From positions 1 through 64,000 of the forward strand of contig CANNFD010000004.1 in assembly GCA_947503885.1 (NCBI GenBank): a stretch of DNA of 64,000 bases. Reading direction: 5' to 3'. Under the pieces are notes generated by a model, which saw only the letters and a list, made by a program, of their open reading frames with translations, ran no database searches and was not told the origin of the DNA. Each line of letters opens with the position of its first letter. Position 1 is the first letter of the stretch. Shown piece by piece: positions 43,782 through 51,792 of the stretch. The DNA is from an uncultured Olleya sp. GTDB taxonomy: Bacteria > Bacteroidota > Bacteroidia > Flavobacteriales > Flavobacteriaceae. The position numbers were made by a program, and so were the translations under genes.

Positions 43782-43789
43782 TATTTTTG
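43782..43789 (+). promoter_or_regulatory. -7 promoter element of icmF
   Basis: TATTTTTG matches TAnnTTTG, 44 bases before the ATG at 43834. No -33 match; a GAATATTC palindrome follows directly. Confidence 0.45.
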
Positions 43790-43833
43790 AATATTCCGTA
43801 AATTGCAACCCTAAAACCGATTATATTTTAAGA

Positions 43834-46800
43834 ATGATACAAGCAAAACCATACAACCCAAAATATAAAGTAAGAATAGTTACTGCAGCAGCCTTATTTG
43901 ATGGTCACGATGCATCCATAAATATCATGCGTCGTATTATCCAATCAACAGGAGTAGAAGTGATACATTTAGGTCATGACAGAAGTGTGGACGAGGTTGT
44001 AAATACTGCTATCCAAGAGGATGTAAATGCAATTTGCTTAACATCGTATCAAGGTGGTCATAACGAGTATTTTAAATACATGTACGATCTTTTAAAAGAA
44101 CGTGGTGCAGAACACATCAAGATTTTTGGTGGTGGTGGTGGTGTAATCCTTCCGTCTGAAATTAAAGAATTAATGGATTACGGTATCACACGTATATATT
44201 CGCCAGACGATGGTCGTGCAATGGGATTACAAGGTATGATTAACGATTTAGTTAAGCAATCAGACTTTGCAATTGGAGAGACTTTAGATAATGAGTTTGA
44301 TATACTTCCAACCAAAAATCCTAGAGCAATTGCAAGAGTTATTTCTTCTGCCGAAAACTTTCCAGAAGTAGCAAAAGCAACTTTAGAAAAAATTCATAAA
44401 AAAAATAAAAATTCTAAAACACCAGTTTTAGGTATTACAGGTACTGGAGGAGCAGGTAAGTCTTCTTTAGTAGATGAATTAGTTAGAAGGTTTTTAATTG
44501 ATTTTCCAGAAAAAACAGTTGGTTTAGTATCTGTGGACCCTTCTAAACGTAAAACAGGAGGTGCGCTTTTAGGTGATAGAATACGTATGAATGCTATCAA
44601 CTCGCCAAGAGTATATATGCGTAGTTTGGCTACTCGCCAATCTAATTTAGCATTATCAAAATATGTAAATGAAGCGGTTGAGGTTTTAAAAGCTGCAGAA
44701 TACGATTTAATAATATTAGAAACTTCAGGAATTGGTCAGTCAGACACAGAAATTATTGAACATTCTGATGTTTCATTATACGTTATGACTCCAGAATTTG
44801 GTGCAGCAACACAGTTAGAAAAAATCGACATGTTGGATTTTGCAGACTTAGTTGCCATCAACAAATTTGACAAACGTGGTTCATTAGATGCACTTCGTGA
44901 TGTTAAAAAACAATACATGCGTAACAATCATCTTTGGGATGTACACCAAGACGATTTGCCAGTTTTTGGTACAATAGCTTCGCAGTTTAACGATCCAGGG
45001 ATGAATACGCTTTACAAAGCCATCATGGATAAGTTAGTAGAAAAAACAGATTCGGTATTAAAATCGACATTTGAAATTTCTCAGGAAATGAGCGAAAAAA
45101 TATTCGTGATTCCTCCTTCTCGTACACGTTACTTGTCTGAAATTGCAGAAAATAATCGTGCGTATGATAAAACAGCAAATACACAGGTTGAAGTTGCGCA
45201 AAAGCTTTACGGAATTTATAAAACATTAGAATCTGTTTTAGAGTCTACTCCAGAATTAGATAAAGCAGGTTTGGCTTCAGAGTCTATTACGCCTAAAGAC
45301 AACAATAAAGATTTTGTAAAACTTTTAGTTGGCGAATTTGACCGTGTAAAATTAAACCTAGACCCGTACAATTGGGAAGTAATTACAGGTTGGGATGAAA
45401 AAGTAAACAAATACAAAAACCCAATCTATAGTTTTAAAGTAAGAGATAAAGAAATTAAAATAGAAACGCATTCAGAGTCGCTGTCACATCTGCAAATCCC
45501 TAGAATAGCCTTACCAAAGTATCAAGCTTGGGGAGATTTATTACGTTGGACATTGCAAGAAAATGTACCAGGAGAATTCCCATATACTTCAGGATTATAC
45601 CCGTTTAAACGTACAGGAGAAGATCCAGCACGTATGTTTGCAGGAGAAGGAGGACCAGAACGTACTAACAGACGTTTTCACTATGTAAGTGCAGGGTTAC
45701 CAGCAAAACGTTTATCTACTGCTTTTGATAGTGTAACACTTTACGGAAATGATCCAGATTTACGACCAGATATTTACGGTAAAATTGGTAATGCAGGAGT
45801 TAGTATCTGTTGTTTAGATGATGCTAAAAAACTGTATTCTGGTTTTGATTTAGCAAATGTAATGACGTCGGTAAGTATGACTATTAATGGTCCTGCACCT
45901 ATGTTGTTAGGCTTTTTTATGAATGCTGCTATCGACCAGCAATGTGAAATATATATTAAAGAAAATGGTCTTGAAAAAGAAGTAGAAGCTAAAATTGCTA
46001 AACTATATAAAGACAAAGAGCGCCCATCTTATAATGGAGAATTACCAGAAGGGAATAACGGATTAGGTTTAATGTTGTTAGGTGTCACTGGAGATCAAGT
46101 ATTACCAGCAGATGTGTATGCCGATATTAAAAAGAACACCATTGCTCAAGTTAGAGGAACAGTACAAGCAGATATTTTAAAAGAAGACCAAGCGCAAAAC
46201 ACTTGTATATTCTCTACAGAATTTGCTTTGCGTTTAATGGGTGATGTGCAAGAGTATTTTATCGAGAATAACGTCCGTAACTTCTATTCGGTATCAATTT
46301 CTGGATACCATATTGCAGAAGCTGGAGCCAATCCAATTACACAATTAGCCTTGACCTTATCTAATGGTTTTACTTACGTAGAATATTATTTAAGTCGTGG
46401 TATGGACATCAATAAGTTTGGTCCAAATTTATCATTCTTTTTCTCAAACGGAATCGATCCAGAATACGCAGTAATAGGTCGTGTAGCTAGAAAAATTTGG
46501 GCAAAAGCCATGAAACATAAATATGGAGCAAATGCAAGAGCGCAAATGCTTAAGTATCATATTCAAACCTCTGGACGAAGCTTACACGCACAAGAAATTG
46601 ATTTTAATGACATACGTACAACACTTCAAGCTTTATATGCTATATACGATAACTGTAACTCGTTACACACCAATGCGTATGACGAAGCGATTACTACACC
46701 AACTGAAGAATCGGTTAGACGTGCTATGGCAATTCAATTAATTATAAATAAAGAATTAGGTTTAAATAAAAACGAAAATCCAATACAAGGTTCGTTTATA

Positions 46801-47247
46801 ATTGAAGAGTTAACAGATTTAGTAGAAGAAGCTGTGCTTTTAGAATTTGATAGAATCACTGAAAGAGGAGGCGTTCTTGGTGCTATGGAAACCATGTACC
46901 AACGTAGTAAAATACAAGAAGAAAGCTTATATTATGAAACCTTAAAACATAATGGAGATTTCCCAATTATAGGTGTAAACACTTTCTTAAGTAGTAAAGG
47001 GTCGCCAACGGTTATTCCTGCGGAAGTGATAAGAGCAACTGAAGAAGAAAAGCAATTCCAGATAAAAACGTTAGCGAATCTTCATGCAGCAAATGACACA
47101 AAAGCATTATTAAAAGATTTACAAAACAGAGCTATTAACAACGAAAATATTTTTGAAGCCTTAATGGAGGTTTGTAAAGTTTGTAGTTTAGGTGAAATTA
47201 CAGCTTCGTTATTTGAAGTAGGCGGTCAGTATAGACGTAACATGTAA
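43834..47247 (+). CDS. icmF: Fused isobutyryl-CoA mutase with G-protein chaperone (IcmF)
   Basis: The product has 1137 residues in the IcmF order. First is the B12-binding domain (about 10-145) with [15 protein letters not shown] (D23, H25; the usual final Gly of DxHxxG is Ser) and [13 protein letters not shown]. Next is a MeaB-type GTPase (about 195-420) with Walker [25 protein letters not shown] and NKFDKRG. Last is the mutase barrel (about 520-1137) with [20 protein letters not shown]. It rearranges isobutyryl-CoA and n-butyryl-CoA (some also act on pivalyl-CoA) using adenosylcobalamin. It is monocistronic with a clear terminator. Substrate preference cannot be settled by eye. Confidence 0.92.
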   Translation: MIQAKPYNPKYKVRIVTAAALFDGHDASINIMRRIIQSTGVEVIHLGHDRSVDEVVNTAIQEDVNAICLTSYQGGHNEYFKYMYDLLKERGAEHIKIFGGGGGVILPSEIKELMDYGITRIYSPDDGRAMGLQGMINDLVKQSDFAIGETLDNEFDILPTKNPRAIARVISSAENFPEVAKATLEKIHKKNKNSKTPVLGITGTGGAGKSSLVDELVRRFLIDFPEKTVGLVSVDPSKRKTGGALLGDRIRMNAINSPRVYMRSLATRQSNLALSKYVNEAVEVLKAAEYDLIILETSGIGQSDTEIIEHSDVSLYVMTPEFGAATQLEKIDMLDFADLVAINKFDKRGSLDALRDVKKQYMRNNHLWDVHQDDLPVFGTIASQFNDPGMNTLYKAIMDKLVEKTDSVLKSTFEISQEMSEKIFVIPPSRTRYLSEIAENNRAYDKTANTQVEVAQKLYGIYKTLESVLESTPELDKAGLASESITPKDNNKDFVKLLVGEFDRVKLNLDPYNWEVITGWDEKVNKYKNPIYSFKVRDKEIKIETHSESLSHLQIPRIALPKYQAWGDLLRWTLQENVPGEFPYTSGLYPFKRTGEDPARMFAGEGGPERTNRRFHYVSAGLPAKRLSTAFDSVTLYGNDPDLRPDIYGKIGNAGVSICCLDDAKKLYSGFDLANVMTSVSMTINGPAPMLLGFFMNAAIDQQCEIYIKENGLEKEVEAKIAKLYKDKERPSYNGELPEGNNGLGLMLLGVTGDQVLPADVYADIKKNTIAQVRGTVQADILKEDQAQNTCIFSTEFALRLMGDVQEYFIENNVRNFYSVSISGYHIAEAGANPITQLALTLSNGFTYVEYYLSRGMDINKFGPNLSFFFSNGIDPEYAVIGRVARKIWAKAMKHKYGANARAQMLKYHIQTSGRSLHAQEIDFNDIRTTLQALYAIYDNCNSLHTNAYDEAITTPTEESVRRAMAIQLIINKELGLNKNENPIQGSFIIEELTDLVEEAVLLEFDRITERGGVLGAMETMYQRSKIQEESLYYETLKHNGDFPIIGVNTFLSSKGSPTVIPAEVIRATEEEKQFQIKTLANLHAANDTKALLKDLQNRAINNENIFEALMEVCKVCSLGEITASLFEVGGQYRRNM

Positions 47248-47316
47248 GCAAAGAATCACTTTTTGTGTTTTTAGAGTCTGATCAAGAATTTCAAAAAACA
47301 TCTCAATAAATAAAAT

Positions 47317-47350
47317 AAAAAAGCGTTTCAATCTGAAACGCTTTTTTTTA
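47317..47350 (+). terminator. Terminator of icmF
   Basis: Arms AAAAAAGCGTTTCA (47317-47330) and TGAAACGCTTTTTT (47334-47347) pair around ATC, followed by T. Confidence 0.92.
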
Positions 47351-47365
47351 TCAAATATTAAAAAT

Positions 47366-47839
47366 ATGTTTATCAACCACACTTTTAAAGCAACTGTAAA
47401 ATGGGAAATAAAAGAAGGAGAGAGCACGCAAAACCCTAGAACTTTCAGTCGTAATCATGAGGTCTTAATAGATAACAAAGCAATACCATTACAAGTGTCT
47501 GCAGCAAAAACATTTAGAGGGGACGATAGTTTATACAATCCCGAAGATTTGTTGTTGTCAGCTCTAACATCCTGCCATATGATGTCTTATTTATATGTCT
47601 GTGCTCAAAATAATATAGAAGTATTAAGTTATACGGATAATGCTGAAGCCGATTTGGAAGTAGAAGCCTCAGGAAGTGGAAGTTTTAAAACTGTACGATT
47701 AAAACCTGTGGTAACCATAAAAGACGAAAGTCAAAAAGATTTAGCAAAAAGTCTTCATATTAAAGCCAATCAACTTTGTTTTATAGCTAATTCATGTAAT
47801 TTTCCTATAGTACATAACGCAACTATAGTGGTTAAATAA
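47366..47839 (+). CDS. OsmC family peroxiredoxin-like protein
   Basis: The product has 157 residues with the OsmC fold: an N-terminal strand pair (TFKATVKWEIKEGE), SAAKTFRGDDSLYNPEDLLL, the first redox cysteine in SALTSCHMMSYLYVC, and the second in LCFIANSCNFPIVHNA. OsmC/Ohr proteins reduce organic hydroperoxides using two cysteines. It belongs to the YhfA-like or OsmC-like subgroup rather than clear Ohr. It lies just upstream of the Cys-rich peptide and sigZ genes, which suggests a thiol- or metal-stress locus. Confidence 0.88.
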   Translation: MFINHTFKATVKWEIKEGESTQNPRTFSRNHEVLIDNKAIPLQVSAAKTFRGDDSLYNPEDLLLSALTSCHMMSYLYVCAQNNIEVLSYTDNAEADLEVEASGSGSFKTVRLKPVVTIKDESQKDLAKSLHIKANQLCFIANSCNFPIVHNATIVVK

Positions 47840-47921
47840 TCAAGGATTAAAAAATAGATTAAATTTTGCATCTTTTTCCAAATAACTCCGTCTATTATAT
47901 GAACACATAAAAATAGATATC

Positions 47922-48023
47922 ATGAAAAATAAAGAATGTACTTGCAACTGTGAGGGTTGTGCAAAAGGAAATTGTCAAAATTGTACTTGCGATAACTGTA
48001 CTTGCACAAATTGCAAATGTTAA
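47922..48023 (+). CDS. Cys-rich metallothionein-like peptide, 33 residues
   Basis: ATG 47922 to TAA 48023 encodes 33 residues with 11 cysteines at 6, 8, 10, 13, 18, 21, 23, 26, 28, 31 and 33. It begins MKNKECTCNCEGCAKGNC and continues with repeats of the form C-x-x-C-T-C (QNCTCDNCTCTNCKC). No Cys-Cys pairs, Trp, Tyr or Phe occur, and charge is balanced: the composition of a metallothionein. Supporting evidence for a real gene is a strong private terminator 25 bases after the stop. It lies between osmC and sigZ on the same strand. It could bind Zn, Cu or Cd; alternatively it could be a Cys-codon leader for sigZ. Confidence 0.75.
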   Translation: MKNKECTCNCEGCAKGNCQNCTCDNCTCTNCKC

Positions 48024-48047
48024 GTAAGACTTAAAACAAGTAATTGC

Positions 48048-48093
48048 AACGCTAATTTTAGTAAATTTATACTAAGGTTAGCGTTCTTTTTTT
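48048..48093 (+). terminator. Terminator between the Cys-rich peptide gene and sigZ
   Basis: Sixteen-base arms (48048-48063 and 48070-48085) pair with two G-T wobbles around a 6-base loop (outer part AACGCTAA/TTAGCGTT), followed by CT7. It ends 14 bases before the sigZ ATG. Confidence 0.9.
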
Positions 48094-48107
48094 AACAATT
48101 TGTAATT

Positions 48108-48647
48108 ATGGATACTCAAGATATTTGGAACTTACACTCAGACGACATCAAATATTTTATTTTTAGTAAAGTAAAAGATAATGTTGTTGCTGACGATTTA
48201 TTACAAGAAACCTTTATTAAAGTACACACTAAACTAAACACTTTAAAAGACGATAATAAGATAAAGTCCTGGTTATTCTCTATAGCAAGGTATACGGTTT
48301 TAGATTATTTTAGAAGCAATAAAATAGTGTACCAAACCACAGACGAAGATTTTATTTTTGAAGAACAAAAGCTAGAACATACTGAGGTGGATTGTTTACA
48401 TGGTATAATTAAAAGCTTACCAAAAAAATATAGGGATCCATTGTTTTTAAGTGATATAAAAGGACTTAAACAAAAGCAAATTGCAGACCAATTACATTTA
48501 CCCTTACCAACTATAAAGTCTCAAATACAAAGGGGTCGTAAAATGATTGCACAAGGGTTTGTAGACTGTTGTGATTTTGTAATTAATGATAACGGTTTTT
48601 TGGTTGGAGAAATCAAAGACAAAGCAGACTGTAAAATGTGCCATTAA
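48108..48647 (+). CDS. sigZ: ECF RNA polymerase sigma factor SigZ
   Basis: The product is a 179-residue ECF sigma factor. Region 2 is about 8-75 (VADDLLQETFIKVHTKL, SWLFSIARYTVLDYFR), and region 4 about 95-150 (LPKKYRDPLFLSDIKGLKQK, then QIADQLHLPLPTIKSQIQRG). The C-terminal extension (150-179) has a cysteine cluster: C154, C155, C175, C178 and final H179 (ADCKMCH). This matches SigZ, which in other bacteria lacks an obvious cognate anti-sigma gene; none is seen here. The cysteine tail could sense metal or redox state. It follows the terminator of the Cys-rich peptide gene. Confidence 0.9.
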   Translation: MDTQDIWNLHSDDIKYFIFSKVKDNVVADDLLQETFIKVHTKLNTLKDDNKIKSWLFSIARYTVLDYFRSNKIVYQTTDEDFIFEEQKLEHTEVDCLHGIIKSLPKKYRDPLFLSDIKGLKQKQIADQLHLPLPTIKSQIQRGRKMIAQGFVDCCDFVINDNGFLVGEIKDKADCKMCH

Positions 48648-48703
48648 TTACTACCTTTGTAATCTATAGGTTAAATTAATTTTTACATATCATAATTACA
48701 TAA

Positions 48704-49318
48704 ATGTCTTTCAAAAAATACCATCCTTCATTAAAAGAAAATATTGAAAAAGCAGGTTTTGAAACTACTAATAAATTTCAAAAAGAAGTGATGCCTTTAA
48801 TTAAGGCTGGGTCAGATGTTTATGCAATAGGCCCAAAAGGTTGTGGTAAGACTACTGCTATGATAATTAGTACTATTCAAAAATTAGGTGCTGAAGCTTT
48901 TGAAGATTCTCCAAGAGCATTAATTATTGCAAAAGACAAACAGACTACTCTAGACTTAAAAGAACGTTTTGAAGCATTTACAAAAAGAACAGACTTACGT
49001 GTTTATTGTGCTTATGAAGAGCATGATATAGAAAAACAACGTGAAGAAATTTATTATGGTGTTGATATTTTAATTGCAACACCAAAACGGTTAAGTAAGC
49101 TTTACCATTTAAACAGTGTGCATTTAGGAGAATTAAAATTGTTTGTTTTAAATGATGCCGATTTTATTACAAGAAATAACTACCACAATTATATCTTAAG
49201 GTTAAGCGAAAGCGCACCTAAAGCAAAGTTTGTTATTTTCTCTGAAACATTTAATAATAAAATTAAAGCCTTTCAAGATTCTTTTATGTATAATGCTAGA
49301 ATTGTTGACTTTACGTAA
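48704..49318 (+). CDS. Single-domain DEAD-box-like protein
   Basis: The product has 204 residues and only the first RecA-like domain of a DEAD-box helicase. It has the Q motif (FETTNKFQKEVMPLI), motif I GPKGCGKTT, motif Ia-like RALIIAKDKQT, motif Ib TPKRL, motif II altered to NDAD, and motif III altered to FSET. The second RecA domain with motifs IV-VI is absent and the reading frame simply ends. Flavobacteria commonly carry this short form, so it is not a fresh truncation. Helicase activity is doubtful; RNA binding or partner regulation is possible. It is downstream of sigZ by 56 bases. Confidence 0.8.
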   Translation: MSFKKYHPSLKENIEKAGFETTNKFQKEVMPLIKAGSDVYAIGPKGCGKTTAMIISTIQKLGAEAFEDSPRALIIAKDKQTTLDLKERFEAFTKRTDLRVYCAYEEHDIEKQREEIYYGVDILIATPKRLSKLYHLNSVHLGELKLFVLNDADFITRNNYHNYILRLSESAPKAKFVIFSETFNNKIKAFQDSFMYNARIVDFT

Positions 49319-49320
49319 TG

Positions 49321-49716
49321 TTAAAGAGTCAACATCCAAGTGTTTTGAAGTTGTCTAAACTTTTTAATTTCTCTTTTTAATATTGGTAAATAATCTTTAC
49401 CATTACTATTACAAGTCTCCAATCGACTACAGTTTTTGTATAGTCTATTAATCAGTCTATTTACAGATGCAATATGTCTGTATTTTTTGTCATTACAGCG
49501 CTCTAATTCGGCATTAATAATCTCTGGAGCCAATGATACAGACTGTTGCACGATGTCTCCGGAGACATACACATTTGAGTCTTCCTTACCATCTTCATAT
49601 AAATAAGATAAGTCTTGACTTAAATAAGTCGAAATACTTCTAGACAAAATAAAAATCTGCATTGCCTGCTTATAAATAGGCAATTCTGATAAATGAGATG
49701 GAATTTGAGCTGACAT
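49321..49716 (-). CDS. Helical protein of unknown function (four-helix-bundle-like)
   Basis: The product has 131 residues from the ATG at 49716. A longer frame reaches 49749, but the -7 promoter element TATTTTTG lies at 49735-49742 inside it, so the shorter start is preferred. The sequence is MSAQIPSHLSELPIYKQAMQ, then IFILSRSISTYLSQDLSYLY, VSGDIVQQSVSLAPEIINAE, IASVNRLINRLYKNCSRLET and LKREIKKFRQLQNTWML. The pattern resembles the four-helix-bundle (23S rRNA intervening-sequence/Avd-like) superfamily. Function unknown. Its stop is 3 bases from the convergent DEAD-box gene stop. Confidence 0.65.
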   Translation of the reverse strand: MSAQIPSHLSELPIYKQAMQIFILSRSISTYLSQDLSYLYEDGKEDSNVYVSGDIVQQSVSLAPEIINAELERCNDKKYRHIASVNRLINRLYKNCSRLETCNSNGKDYLPILKREIKKFRQLQNTWMLTL

Positions 49717-49734
49717 TTTAATTTTTCTTTTTAT

Positions 49735-49742
49735 CAAAAATA
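49735..49742 (-). promoter_or_regulatory. -7 promoter element deciding the start of the helical protein
   Basis: TATTTTTG on the minus strand, 18 bases before the ATG at 49716. It makes the upstream in-frame ATG at 49749 an unlikely start. Confidence 0.5.
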
Positions 49743-49832
49743 ATGACAAGATTGTATATTTTACTTTCGTTTTTATAGCTAATCAGTATATTTGCTTTAA
49801 TAATTAAATTTTTTTAATATATTTCTTTAAAT

Positions 49833-50273
49833 ATGAGTGTGGATGCGTTGAACAGGAAAATATTAGATTGTTTGCAAAAAAATGCAAGACAATCTAATGC
49901 TGCAATAGGAAGGCAAGTAGGGATAACTTCTCCTGCGGTTTCTGAAAGAATAAAAAAAATGGAAGATTTGGGTATTATCCAAAACCATATTACATTAATT
50001 TCTCCCTTTGAGGTGGGATACCAACTAAAAGCTTTAATAACTTTACAAGCTTTTATGGGTAAACTAAAACCTTTTTTAGAAAAAGTTAAAACCCTTGATG
50101 AGGTTGTAAATTGTTATAGAATTACCGGAAACGAAAACATAGTAATGGAGGTGGTTTTAAAAAATCAAAAACATTTAGAGTTATTTATAGATCAGCTTAT
50201 TGTTTATGGCGAATGTAAAACACAGATTATATTATCTCATGTAGTTAAAAACAACACAATAAAAGCACTTTAA
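49833..50273 (+). CDS. Lrp/AsnC family transcriptional regulator
   Basis: The product has 146 residues. An N-terminal winged helix-turn-helix (LNRKILDCLQKNARQSNAAI, then GRQVGITSPAVSERIKKMED) is followed by the AsnC effector domain (about 65-140: VGYQLKALITLQAFMG, VVNCYRITGNENIVMEVVL, YGECKTQIILSHVVKNNTIK). The family binds amino acids and forms octameric rings that bend DNA. It is convergent with the MFS gene 51 bases away and may regulate neighbours; its ligand cannot be told. Confidence 0.93.
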   Translation: MSVDALNRKILDCLQKNARQSNAAIGRQVGITSPAVSERIKKMEDLGIIQNHITLISPFEVGYQLKALITLQAFMGKLKPFLEKVKTLDEVVNCYRITGNENIVMEVVLKNQKHLELFIDQLIVYGECKTQIILSHVVKNNTIKAL

Positions 50274-50324
50274 ACTGCTTTCTAGCAATTTGAGATTTAT
50301 AAATGTTCATGATTTTTATTTGCA

Positions 50325-51536
50325 TTATTTAACTAACTGTTTTCCTTTCATAAATTGATTTAAAACATATAATAATAGCATACAGAAACCACCTAATAAG
50401 GTCATGATATACCAAGTATTATCAAAGCCTACGCCACTTGCAAGTTCCATTCCAGATTTATGGCCAAATATATGGGCAAATGAAAATGCAATACTATATA
50501 AAGCCATATATTCTCCTTGGTTTCCTTTTTTTGCTTGTTGTAGGGCAAAAGCATTAGCAAAAGGAAAAGCAATCATTTCTCCTACCGTCATTAAAAACAT
50601 TCCGAAAATTAAAATACCTGACCAACTTGAAAAGTTTAGGATTAGAAAACTTAAACCCGTTAAAAAAGCTCCAAATAATATTAATGATACTTTGTTAAAA
50701 CGTGTGTTTTCTAAGTATTTTATTAAAGGCATTTCTAGTAAGAAAATAAAAAAGCCATTAGCGCCAAGTAGTAAGCCAATATCAAACTCGCTTAAAAGAT
50801 GTGCTTCTCTATAATATAATGGCATTGTCGAAAAGTATTGTAAAAATATAAACCCGAACAAAAACAAAGCAAACAGAAATATTATAAACGGTTTGTCTTT
50901 GTAGGCAGAATATGGATTGATTGTTTTAACGTCATCCTGGATGTTCGCTTTTTTAGGATTTAAAACTTTTATTAAAACTAGCGTAGCAACAATGCAGGTA
51001 ATACCATCTATCCAAAACAAACCACCATAACCCATACCCACAATTATTAATCCGCCAATAGCCGGACCCGCTGAAAAACCAAGGTTAATAGCCAATCTAA
51101 TTAAGGTAACACTTCTAGTTTTATTTTCTGGTTTACTATAGGCGCTTAAAGCAACAAACATTGCTGGTCTAAACATATCTGCTACTAGCATTAAAGCAAA
51201 TACACCAAATGCTAAGCTATATATTGTTTTAAGGTATTGTATACCTATAAACATAAAACCAGAGACAAATAAACTAAACACCATAATCTTATAGTATCCT
51301 ATTTTATCAGTTAATTTTCCTCCTAACCAGGACCCAATTACAGATCCAAGACCAAAAGCAGTCATGATTGTACCAACATTGGATAAAGAGAAGCCTAAGT
51401 CTTCTGTTAAGTATAAAGACAAAAATGGGATAACCATAGTGCCTGCTCTATTAATTAGTGTAATCAAAGATAGCCACCATACTTCTTTTGACAGTCCATC
51501 AAAAGTGTTTATATAATTTTTTAATAATTTTTTCAT
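50325..51536 (-). CDS. MFS transporter behind a putative attenuator leader
   Basis: The product has 403 residues, 12 predicted transmembrane helices and MFS motif A (GGKLTDKIGYYK) between helices 2 and 3. TM4-5 contain RLAINLGFSAGPAIGGLIIV, as in drug/H+ antiporters (DHA1-type). The general character suggests efflux of a small hydrophobic compound, but the substrate is unknown. Upstream on the same strand lie a terminator hairpin ending 24 bases before the ATG, a 25-codon leader ORF and a -7 promoter element. Expression is therefore probably controlled by premature termination in the leader. Confidence 0.88.
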   Translation of the reverse strand: MKKLLKNYINTFDGLSKEVWWLSLITLINRAGTMVIPFLSLYLTEDLGFSLSNVGTIMTAFGLGSVIGSWLGGKLTDKIGYYKIMVFSLFVSGFMFIGIQYLKTIYSLAFGVFALMLVADMFRPAMFVALSAYSKPENKTRSVTLIRLAINLGFSAGPAIGGLIIVGMGYGGLFWIDGITCIVATLVLIKVLNPKKANIQDDVKTINPYSAYKDKPFIIFLFALFLFGFIFLQYFSTMPLYYREAHLLSEFDIGLLLGANGFFIFLLEMPLIKYLENTRFNKVSLILFGAFLTGLSFLILNFSSWSGILIFGMFLMTVGEMIAFPFANAFALQQAKKGNQGEYMALYSIAFSFAHIFGHKSGMELASGVGFDNTWYIMTLLGGFCMLLLYVLNQFMKGKQLVK

Positions 51537-51560
51537 CGGTTTGGTTGGTATATAAATGTA

Positions 51561-51588
51561 AAAAGTCCAACTGTTAAGTTGGACTTTT
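51561..51588 (-). terminator. Leader terminator upstream of the MFS gene
   Basis: Arms AAAAGTCCAACT and AGTTGGACTTTT (plus-strand positions 51561-51572 and 51577-51588) pair perfectly around a 4-base loop, with a T run on the minus strand. It sits between the leader ORF and the MFS start, where a simple gene-end terminator would be out of place. Confidence 0.85.
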
Positions 51589-51617
51589 TTATATTGTATA
51601 AATTGATATTTACATAA

Positions 51618-51695
51618 TCATAACATATAACAAGCCCAACCTTTTGTATCTCTACAAGAGGTTTGATTAGTTAAAATAGTGATGACTAGTTTCAT
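51618..51695 (-). CDS. Leader peptide, 25 residues, upstream of the MFS gene
   Basis: ATG 51695 to TGA 51618 encodes 25 residues: MKLVITILTNQ, then TSCRDTKGWACYML. The ORF starts about 20 bases after a -7 promoter element and ends 30 bases before the terminator hairpin. It has two cysteines and one tryptophan in its last 13 residues. I do not recognise the peptide. It is best read as a leader peptide whose translation controls the terminator; it could instead be a secreted or modified peptide exported by the MFS protein. Confidence 0.55.
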   Translation of the reverse strand: MKLVITILTNQTSCRDTKGWACYML

Positions 51696-51715
51696 TTTTA
51701 GTTAAATTATTATAT

Positions 51716-51723
51716 CAAAGCTA
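51716..51723 (-). promoter_or_regulatory. -7 promoter element of the MFS leader
   Basis: TAGCTTTG on the minus strand is an exact TAnnTTTG match, 20 bases before the leader ATG. No good -33 box. Confidence 0.5.
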
Positions 51724-51744
51724 AACAAAATTTTGAATTAGTTG

Positions 51745-51752
51745 TATTTTTG
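51745..51752 (+). promoter_or_regulatory. -7 promoter element of the DUF1684 gene
   Basis: TATTTTTG on the plus strand, 40 bases before the ATG, divergent from the MFS leader promoter. Confidence 0.45.
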
Positions 51753-51792
51753 AATTGATTTTTTTAAGTATTCATTTTAAACCAAATAACGG

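Larger units (their letters stand above)
51561..51709 (-). promoter_or_regulatory. Putative translation-coupled attenuator of the MFS gene
   Basis: On the minus-strand RNA, the leader-ORF segment GGTTGGGCTT (51641 to 51632) can pair with AAGTCCAACT, the 5' arm of the terminator, giving 10 pairs with two G-U. This would act as antiterminator. Just upstream, ACCTCTTGTA and TACAAAAGGT (51662 to 51639) can form a stem with a GAGA loop and one mismatch; its last three bases overlap the antiterminator. This matches the 1:2, 2:3, 3:4 hairpin scheme of ribosome-stalling attenuators. The pairing is visible; the regulation is inferred. Confidence 0.55.

Noticed and set aside
49717-49749. Longer N-terminus of the helical protein (ATG 49749)
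   Set aside because: A -7 promoter element overlaps this extension and the next ATG gives a cleaner N-terminus.
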